A stretch of DNA of 6,507 nucleotides from Chitinophagaceae bacterium (GTDB taxonomy: Bacteria; Bacteroidota; Bacteroidia; Chitinophagales; Chitinophagaceae), in NCBI GenBank assembly GCA_014379785.1, contig JACMLD010000420.1, forward strand, positions 1 through 6,507. Direction: 5' to 3'. Every line of letters starts with the position of its first letter. Position 1 is the first letter of the stretch. The translations under genes were made by a program, and so were the position numbers. The notes below the pieces were generated by a model that was not told the origin of the DNA, searched no databases, and saw only the letters and a program-made list of their open reading frames with translations. Shown piece by piece: positions 1 through 5,445 of this stretch.

Positions 1-79
1 AGTCTTCTTCACCCTCAAGCCAGTATACGGGTTTGAAATGCTTTTTTTTCCAGTCACCTATGATTTTTTCTGCCGACAT
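1..79 (-). CDS. holA: DNA polymerase III subunit delta, N-terminal fragment (continues past left edge)
   Basis: Only the first 26 codons lie in the window, from an ATG at 79-77 reading leftward. The peptide starts MSAEKIIGDWKKKHFKP and continues VYWLEGEED. The P-V-Y-x-L-x-G-E-E pattern is the opening beta strand and loop of domain I in the delta subunit of the clamp loader, and Bacteroidota HolA proteins, as I recall them, begin almost identically. Delta opens the beta sliding clamp and is part of the cytoplasmic DnaX clamp-loader complex. The leader just upstream (80-100) is A/T-rich with no Shine-Dalgarno site, as is usual in this phylum. The gene is divergent from the coiled-coil protein gene beginning at 256. 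The identification rests on a short N-terminus, so it is strong but not absolute; the catalytically inactive AAA+ body of the protein is outside the window. Confidence 0.82.
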   Translation of the reverse strand, partial: MSAEKIIGDWKKKHFKPVYWLEGEED

Positions 80-100
80 TTTGCAATATTAATTAGTTAT

Positions 101-119
101 TATCATTTGTTAAATGATA
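101..119. repeat. Perfect 8-bp inverted repeat in divergent intergenic region
   Basis: The arms TATCATTT (101-108) and AAATGATA (112-119) are perfect reverse complements around a 3-base spacer GTT. The repeat lies 22 bp upstream of the holA start and 136 bp upstream of the plus-strand gene. Its position and symmetry fit a protein-binding operator for holA, or a weak hairpin in the holA leader. It has no T-run, so it is not a terminator. The region is A/T-rich, so a chance palindrome is possible. No convincing Bacteroidota promoter (TTTG, about 19-21 bases, TAnnTTTG) was found here; TAATATTG on the minus strand at 91-84 is a one-mismatch -7 candidate but would leave almost no leader. Confidence 0.4.
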
Positions 120-255
120 TTTAAGGACTGATACACAGGCATAAAAGAACTCTTTAAAAATTTTGGCATGGTTTTAGTCCAGAGGGTAAATGGCTGAACA
201 AAAGCAGCTGGTTTTCTGGAAACAGTTTTCATAACTTTTGAAAAACTACTAAAAT

Positions 256-1233
256 ATGAGTACAACAAATTATCCGTCTGCCACACCGCAGAACGAGCCA
301 AGAAAAAAAGATTACAGAGGTTTAATCATCGGTCTGTTAGCAGTTGGTCTGCTCGGTACCTGGGGTTACCTGCTTTGGAACAACAACAAACAAGAGCAGG
401 TTCACACACAGGATCAGGCACAGGTTGCAAAAGTAACTGACGAAAAAAGTGAAATTCAGCGCAGCTTCGATGCGTCTCTTGCACGTCTCGATTCTGTAAC
501 AGGTAGCAACAACGAGCTCCAGGGCAAACTTGTTTCAGCAAACTCGGACATCACAAAAAAGAAAGCAGAAATTCGCGCTATCCTCAGCAAAAAGAATGCT
601 TCAGATTCTGAACTCAGAAGAGCAAAAGAGCTGATTGGCGAACTGAATGATAAGATCGCCAGCATGGAGCAGCAAATCACTGAGCTGACCACGCAGAATC
701 AGACACTTACCACTGAAAAAACAGCATTGACAGCAGATAAAGAAAAATTGACTACGGATCTTGCCACCACAACATCGGCAAAAGACGAAGCGGAAAAGAA
801 AGTTGATGTAGCTTCTACTTTGAACGCAACAAATATCAGCATCACACCAATCAACGAAAGAAAGAATGGTAAAGAAAAAGTTACCAGCACCGCCAAGCGT
901 GTTGACAAACTTGTCATTGCTTTTGAAGTTGACAATCGTATAGCCCAGAGCGGAACTACTGACGTTTACGTTAGCATTACCGGTCCTGATGGCAAGCCAG
1001 TGACAGTTGAAGCCCTGGGTTCAGGTACATTCACTACACGTGAAGAAGGCGACAAGCTTTTCACAGCTAAAGTTCCTGTCGAATACGAATCAGGTAAAAG
1101 AAAACCAGTACAGTTCGCATGGAAACAGAACAGCGATTTCCAGCGCGGTAACTACAAGATTGAGATCTATCACAATGGTTTCAAAATTGGTGAAGGCGTT
1201 CGCGAATTGAAGAAAGGCGGTCTTTTTGGCTAG
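256..1233 (+). CDS. Inner-membrane-anchored coiled-coil protein with C-terminal beta domain, function unknown
   Basis: I do not recognise a named family. The 325-aa product has a short polar N-terminus ending in a basic patch (RKKDYR, residues 16-21), one membrane helix (about 22-41), a long charged helical region (about 52-185) and a beta-rich globular end (about 190-318). Basic residues before the helix predict the N-terminus in the cytoplasm and the rest in the periplasm; there is no signal cleavage site. Leucines at 144, 151, 158 and 165 are spaced exactly seven apart, as in a leucine zipper, so the protein probably forms dimers or higher oligomers. The end domain has alternating strands and a G-P-D-G turn near 243-246, suggestive of an Ig-like fold (inference). 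The ATG at 256 is the first possible start, since TAA at 250-252 is in frame just upstream; there is no Shine-Dalgarno site. The gene ends just before a strong terminator and stands alone after holA. A role as an envelope scaffold or spacer is a guess. Confidence 0.85.
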   Translation: MSTTNYPSATPQNEPRKKDYRGLIIGLLAVGLLGTWGYLLWNNNKQEQVHTQDQAQVAKVTDEKSEIQRSFDASLARLDSVTGSNNELQGKLVSANSDITKKKAEIRAILSKKNASDSELRRAKELIGELNDKIASMEQQITELTTQNQTLTTEKTALTADKEKLTTDLATTTSAKDEAEKKVDVASTLNATNISITPINERKNGKEKVTSTAKRVDKLVIAFEVDNRIAQSGTTDVYVSITGPDGKPVTVEALGSGTFTTREEGDKLFTAKVPVEYESGKRKPVQFAWKQNSDFQRGNYKIEIYHNGFKIGEGVRELKKGGLFG

Positions 1234-1253
1234 TCTCTCCTATCTTGAAATAT

Positions 1254-1287
1254 AAAAAAGACGCCCCGGTTTCGGGGCGTTTTTTTT
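1254..1287 (+). terminator. Strong intrinsic terminator, symmetrical and possibly bidirectional
   Basis: ACGCCCCG (1261-1268) pairs with CGGGGCGT (1273-1280) around a GTTT loop, giving an 8-bp G/C-rich stem followed by seven T (1281-1287). It lies 20 bp after the stop of the coiled-coil gene, so it ends that transcript. Six A (1254-1259) precede the stem, so on the minus strand the same hairpin is followed by six U and may also stop leftward transcripts, for instance any running on from the outer-membrane protein gene through the lipoprotein gene. The next plus-strand gene starts only 13 bases past the T-run. Confidence 0.92.
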
Positions 1288-1300
1288 ATATATTTATCCC

Positions 1301-1906
1301 ATGAGATTTCCTTTATTCCTCCTTATCATCTTCTTTTTTGCTTCATGCAACCTGCCGCTTTCAAACGATGCCAGCAACAAAAGTCTCGCAAAAGAAATTG
1401 CTGAGAAAGCCTTGTTCGACCGCGTCTTGATCGATAGCACAGCCGAACTGCAGATTTACGCCAGTATGACGAAAACCGACGAACTGAACGACGAAGCATC
1501 CGTCCAGTTTGCTGATAACTTCAAGGAACTTTATCTGATCGTAATAAAAGAAACCGAAGAAAATGTGACAAATTTTCTAACGCTCGATGGTGAAACAGAC
1601 ACCGCTTCTTTTCTCCGGCGCTATGCGGATTCGATGGCCAGACCACTCATTGAAGGACAACCCAAACACGAATACAGCATAAAATTTACTGGTAAAAATA
1701 ACGGGATGACCATGCTCAGAAGTGATTTCTTTGCCAGACAGGAAAACATAGATGTATACTACCAGATGGCCGTTCACAAAAGCGCAGATTACTACTATAC
1801 CGTCATTACCTGGACACTGAAATCAAGAAAAGAATTATACGAAAAAGTGATGGAAACCATGTGCAGAAGTGTGACTGAGCCAGACCACGTCGAATCCTCA
1901 CAATAG
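1301..1906 (+). CDS. Small lipoprotein, possibly with a PsbP/Mog1-like domain
   Basis: The 201-aa product opens with a type II signal peptide: R2, a very hydrophobic stretch (3-13) and the lipobox F-A-S-C with the lipidated cysteine at 16. The mature protein is therefore a lipoprotein of the inner or outer membrane. The residues after Cys16 (NLPLSND) lack a clear acidic surface-export signal of the S-D/E-E type, so a periplasm-facing location is the simpler reading. Residues 55-83 contain S-M-T-K-T, then L-N-D-E-A-S, then K-E-L-Y-L-I-V-I, a pattern I recall from uncharacterised small Bacteroidota proteins. The C-terminal part (about 122-192) has strands rich in tyrosine, a W at 171, and a final helix, which resembles the layout of PsbP/Mog1-fold domains; this is inference only. 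The ATG at 1301 is fixed by the signal peptide. There is no Shine-Dalgarno site and barely any leader after the terminator. The 3' end overlaps the convergent barrel gene by 9 bp. Confidence 0.85.
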   Translation: MRFPLFLLIIFFFASCNLPLSNDASNKSLAKEIAEKALFDRVLIDSTAELQIYASMTKTDELNDEASVQFADNFKELYLIVIKETEENVTNFLTLDGETDTASFLRRYADSMARPLIEGQPKHEYSIKFTGKNNGMTMLRSDFFARQENIDVYYQMAVHKSADYYYTVITWTLKSRKELYEKVMETMCRSVTEPDHVESSQ

Positions 1907-4900
1907 GGCCCTGAGCGAAGCCCGGCCCACATGGATGATCCTTGCATCTCCCGGCTTTCTGCCCTCATACTGAATATTGATCTCAATATTATTTGACAGG
2001 CGCTTCGTCAGTTCGAGGTTCCAGAGGAAATTTTTGCCTGGCTGCAAACCATCCAGCATATTGTAGCCTACGGTTGAGTTGGCATTCGAAAGCGGCGAAA
2101 ACTGTATGGTGCTGTAAGTAAACTTTGCAAGTATGGATGTGGACTGCAAGATATTATACTTCATTTCGGTATTGACAGAATGCGAAGAATACTTTTCAAT
2201 GCTGTCTGTGTTCTTTTTCTGACTGTATTTATAACCGGTACTTATTCTGAAAGCCGTACCACTCGTTATGCTCACCCGGGGTTCGGCAGAAAACTGGTCG
2301 ATCCGAAAATTACGGTTGTCAAACTTTGCAGTATTTAGTTCATTCAAACCCTTTCTTCCGGTGAGGTCCAGCTGAATGGCTTTATTAAAATTAATCCTCG
2401 TGCGCAGACTCCATTCGTTGAACTGCCTGCTTTCAAGACCATAAGTAAGAATGGCCTTGCCGCTGTTTCGCGTATTGTTGACGTCAAACCCCCAGCTCGT
2501 GTTAAAACGGTTGAATGAAAAAGTATTTATAAAAACCGAGTTCAGATTTATCAGAGAGGTATCGTTGAGCGGCGTTTTAAAAGGATTGAGTTGTACCAAA
2601 CCCTCTGCTCTTTCTTTTTTATATATCTGAAGTGATGACTGCAGATTGATCCTGGTAAGAAATTTTGAAAATCCCTTTGCATTCGACGGATTGATCAGCG
2701 CCCTGGGATTGAGCATTACACTATAATTAAAAGTATTGTAGTTTGCTTTTATAAACTCGTTGGTAGGTGTAAAGATGCGGATGTACTTTGCCTGATCCTG
2801 AAACTGTGCCACTTCAAATTCGTTGAGCGACTGCACGCCATTGTTGTCATAATCGATCCAGGTGTATTCTCCACGACCCGCAGGCACTTCGAGAAATGCA
2901 TAATCACGACGCTGTTCCTGACCGGCGCCAACTTCATACAGCACATTTCCCGTCACGAGCCCCTGCCACTCGTTTACCTGGTATTCACCTCTTGCGAGTA
3001 AGCTCTGATCCGCTCTCTGATTGGTGATTGTCTTGTTCAGTATCTCCAGGTTACGGTAGGTAACGTTGTACCTGAACTGGTGTTTTTGATTTTTTGTGAG
3101 CTCACCGGTAAGATTGATATTCTGACTTCTGTCAGACCTGTACAACTCTTTACCAAATGGATATTTGTCCGTCCTGGTAAAATAAGTGATGCCCCAGCGG
3201 TTTGGTTTTTTGTCGCTCGATTTGACAGAAACCTGTATGGTTTGAAATGAAAAGCTTGCGGCGGTTACCGAATCCGAAACTTTATTACGCACTTCATTGT
3301 GCTCTACTGTATAACCGAATCCAAGGGTAAAATCGCGAAACTTCGTGAGCTGCTTGGACACGTTGATAATCGGTCTGTAGAATTTACCTTTTTCGGTATT
3401 TGATGAGGTGGTTGAAACGCTCAGTATATTGTTGAATCTCCATCCTTTTATTGACTGCTGCTGAATAAGCGCGTTTCTCCATCCGGTAAAACTGCTGCCT
3501 CTGAGATAATTTGTGACCTGGTATCGGAGGCTGTTTGATTTCTGGTCGGTCAACTGCACACCGCCCGTAATGATGTTTTCGGTTGTAGGCTCCACGATAT
3601 ATGGTAGTCCCCAGTCGCGGTTAAACTCAATATTTCTCAACCTTTCCAATGGTCGAAACCTTGGATCCACGTATTCGTAACCCGCATCTGTGGCGAGTTG
3701 CAGCTTGGCTGACCCGCCAAGGTTTTTGGTGTTTTTGAGAATTATTTTCGCTGCGTACCCTTTGTTGTTTTCTTCACCTCGTTGAGAAAATGTGTTCACA
3801 TCATAATTACTATATCCGAATTCGGTCTGCAGAATGGTGTTTTTTGAAATGTTGTAATCCATTCCAAGACTGACCACCTGTTGTTTTTTGGGCGTCACCA
3901 GAAATGTCGCCGGCGCAAATCTTCCCTGCTTCACTCCACCTACCGGTGCAATCCATCTGTAAACTTTTCCATTCGCCCCGTTGAAATCGGGCAGGTAATC
4001 ACCAAAACCCTGACCTACATCGAGAAAGGAAAGGGAATACAAAACGCTGTCGACATCAATCGAGTAAACAAATGCAGAGTCTCTGTTGGCTCCTGCGTCG
4101 TAGGTGGTATCTACCCGCCGGTATAAAATTTTACCTGCAGAAAAAGTGTCCAGTGTGGCGATGGGATAAAATGCCTTGTTGATATTATTCCCCAGCGTAT
4201 CCAGAAACCTTTTCTGTGGTGCATCCAGCGTCTGGTTAATAGGAGAATTTTTTGCGTCGCTGTTGTTGAAAGCATGCAAACTCAGTTTGAATTTTTTCCC
4301 AAACGTTGTCTGCGTGCTGAGGTACAGATTTGCATTCAGGTAATTTCTGTCGGCGTACTCAAACTCTACCTGGATACGGCGGTCTTTGGTTATCATCCTT
4401 TTTGGGGTGAATGAAATCTCTGCTGTATTGTAATTGATTACATAATCCTGGTCCTCTCCCCTTTGCAGCAATTCACCATCGATATATACCCGTTCGGTAT
4501 TTGCGAGCACCACAAAATAGAATTCATTGTTTGCGCCGGTGAGTCTGTACGGACCCTGGTTGCCTTCTTCGCCCTGAAAAATATTTCGGGTAAACTTTCC
4601 TTTTGCAATGGAACCGCTGACAAGCGTATTGTTTACCACTCCAGGTGAAAGCTGATTGGTGGTTTCAAAAGAGGCGCCTTGCAGGCGTTTATAGAAGTTT
4701 AAAAAATAACTTTTGTTTTGCCGGATATCAATATCGCCCAGGTTAAGCTGCCAGTTTTTTTTCTTGAACTGAAGAAAAATCCGGTCAAACTCATTCAGCT
4801 GTTGGGTAGTGCCGTCTGGTTGTATCGGAATATTGTTGTCTGTAATGGCGGCGGCAATCTCTATACTGTCGGCCAGAAAGCCGTTGAGTTGCAGATTGAG

Positions 4901-5377
4901 GTTGGATGTCACGACAGCATCCTGGTTGTTGCCAAATGAGATGCCGCGGCCGAAACTTCCGTTGTAGTTGATGGTTCCGAAATCAAAAAACGGATCACCA
5001 GACCCTGCATTGTTGTTGAATACAAATGGCTGGGCGAGAAAATTATTCTGCACACTGTCGTACACCAGGTGCTGTGTAACGGCGTTGAGTCTGGACGAGA
5101 ATACGCGGTACTGTACCAACACGCTGTCGACCCCCGGCTTTTGCTTCCAGATTAGCATTGCGTTTACCAGGTCGACTGAATAAGTTTCTGCCGCAATCGC
5201 GGGAATCGAAACGGTGTTTGGAATCAGGCTGAGAGTATCGAGGCGGATGGTGTCGGACTTTGCGCTGATCATTTTCTTTCGCAGGTTAGACAATGGCTTG
5301 CCTGCCCGGGGTGTTTGTCCGATCGCAATGAGGGTGAGTCCACAGCAAATAATACACAATAAAGTCAGTTTCCGCAC
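1898..5377 (-). CDS. Large outer-membrane beta-barrel protein with SprA-like motifs, function unknown
   Basis: The 1159-aa product has a Sec signal peptide (basic R2-K3, hydrophobic 4-19, likely cleavage after A-I-G at 20, leaving Gln21). Residues about 66-110 look like a small beta domain ending in Q-Y-R-V-F. Residues 144-215 hold the most conserved-looking block: G-R-G-I-S-F-G-N-N-Q-D, then D-N-N-I-P-I-Q-P-D-G-T-T-Q-Q-L, then L-N-L-G-D. Residues 298-342 form a second block (YIDGELL, DYVINYN, ISFTPKR). From about 350 on, alternating polar and hydrophobic strands with aromatic residues fit a large barrel. Residues 842-853 form an EF-hand-like loop. The end carries M-L-D-G-L-Q-P-G-K-N-F-L-W-N-L and Y-E-G-R-K-P-G, closing with GRASLRALL. 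I associate these motifs with SprA, the translocon of the type IX secretion system, but SprA is about twice as long, so this is a relative or look-alike, not SprA itself. No TonB box or TonB-receptor plug is evident. The start is GTG at 5377-5375: TAA lies in frame at 5395-5393, no ATG lies between, and the signal peptide begins here. It may share a transcript with ptrB upstream. Confidence 0.85.
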   Translation of the reverse strand: MRKLTLLCIICCGLTLIAIGQTPRAGKPLSNLRKKMISAKSDTIRLDTLSLIPNTVSIPAIAAETYSVDLVNAMLIWKQKPGVDSVLVQYRVFSSRLNAVTQHLVYDSVQNNFLAQPFVFNNNAGSGDPFFDFGTINYNGSFGRGISFGNNQDAVVTSNLNLQLNGFLADSIEIAAAITDNNIPIQPDGTTQQLNEFDRIFLQFKKKNWQLNLGDIDIRQNKSYFLNFYKRLQGASFETTNQLSPGVVNNTLVSGSIAKGKFTRNIFQGEEGNQGPYRLTGANNEFYFVVLANTERVYIDGELLQRGEDQDYVINYNTAEISFTPKRMITKDRRIQVEFEYADRNYLNANLYLSTQTTFGKKFKLSLHAFNNSDAKNSPINQTLDAPQKRFLDTLGNNINKAFYPIATLDTFSAGKILYRRVDTTYDAGANRDSAFVYSIDVDSVLYSLSFLDVGQGFGDYLPDFNGANGKVYRWIAPVGGVKQGRFAPATFLVTPKKQQVVSLGMDYNISKNTILQTEFGYSNYDVNTFSQRGEENNKGYAAKIILKNTKNLGGSAKLQLATDAGYEYVDPRFRPLERLRNIEFNRDWGLPYIVEPTTENIITGGVQLTDQKSNSLRYQVTNYLRGSSFTGWRNALIQQQSIKGWRFNNILSVSTTSSNTEKGKFYRPIINVSKQLTKFRDFTLGFGYTVEHNEVRNKVSDSVTAASFSFQTIQVSVKSSDKKPNRWGITYFTRTDKYPFGKELYRSDRSQNINLTGELTKNQKHQFRYNVTYRNLEILNKTITNQRADQSLLARGEYQVNEWQGLVTGNVLYEVGAGQEQRRDYAFLEVPAGRGEYTWIDYDNNGVQSLNEFEVAQFQDQAKYIRIFTPTNEFIKANYNTFNYSVMLNPRALINPSNAKGFSKFLTRINLQSSLQIYKKERAEGLVQLNPFKTPLNDTSLINLNSVFINTFSFNRFNTSWGFDVNNTRNSGKAILTYGLESRQFNEWSLRTRINFNKAIQLDLTGRKGLNELNTAKFDNRNFRIDQFSAEPRVSITSGTAFRISTGYKYSQKKNTDSIEKYSSHSVNTEMKYNILQSTSILAKFTYSTIQFSPLSNANSTVGYNMLDGLQPGKNFLWNLELTKRLSNNIEINIQYEGRKPGDARIIHVGRASLRALL

Positions 5378-5382
5378 AGCAG

Positions 5383-5387
5383 CCCCT
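5383..5387 (-). promoter_or_regulatory. Probable ribosome binding site supporting a GTG start
   Basis: On the minus strand AGGGG stands five bases before the GTG at 5377-5375. It is a partial match to a Shine-Dalgarno core, and it is more than the other genes in this window have. Together with the signal peptide and the in-frame TAA at 5395-5393 it supports GTG as the true start of the barrel protein. Bacteroidota rely little on such sites, so its functional weight is uncertain. Confidence 0.4.
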
Positions 5388-5390
5388 GGT

Positions 5391-5410
5391 TTTTAGATAA
5401 GCGTCTAAAA
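5391..5410. repeat. Perfect 7-bp inverted repeat before the barrel gene
   Basis: TTTTAGA (5391-5397) and TCTAAAA (5404-5410) are perfect reverse complements with a six-base loop. The repeat lies in the 68-bp gap between ptrB and the barrel gene, 13 bases upstream of the GTG start. The stem is A/T-rich and no T-run follows it on the minus strand, so a terminator is unlikely; a weak leader hairpin or a binding site is possible. TACTTTTA on the minus strand (5413-5406) is one mismatch from the Bacteroidota -7 box TAnnTTTG, but no matching -33 TTG was found at the right distance. Confidence 0.35.
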
Positions 5411-5445
5411 GTAGGATTTATTGTGCGAACTGCTTGATTCTGACC

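Noticed and set aside
110..301. Minus-strand 63-codon open frame across the intergenic region and the start of the coiled-coil gene
   Set aside because: It overlaps the convincing plus-strand start, has no family-like motif and no ribosome binding site, and its composition looks like a chance frame.
1906..1928. GGGCC ... GGCCC inverted repeat at the overlapping gene ends as a possible shared terminator
   Set aside because: The stem is only 5 bp with a 13-base loop and has no T-run on either strand; it falls in barrel-gene coding sequence.
1898..5377. Barrel protein as a TonB-dependent receptor
   Set aside because: No TonB box, carboxypeptidase-like N-domain or plug motifs are visible after the signal peptide, and the conserved blocks are of a different kind.
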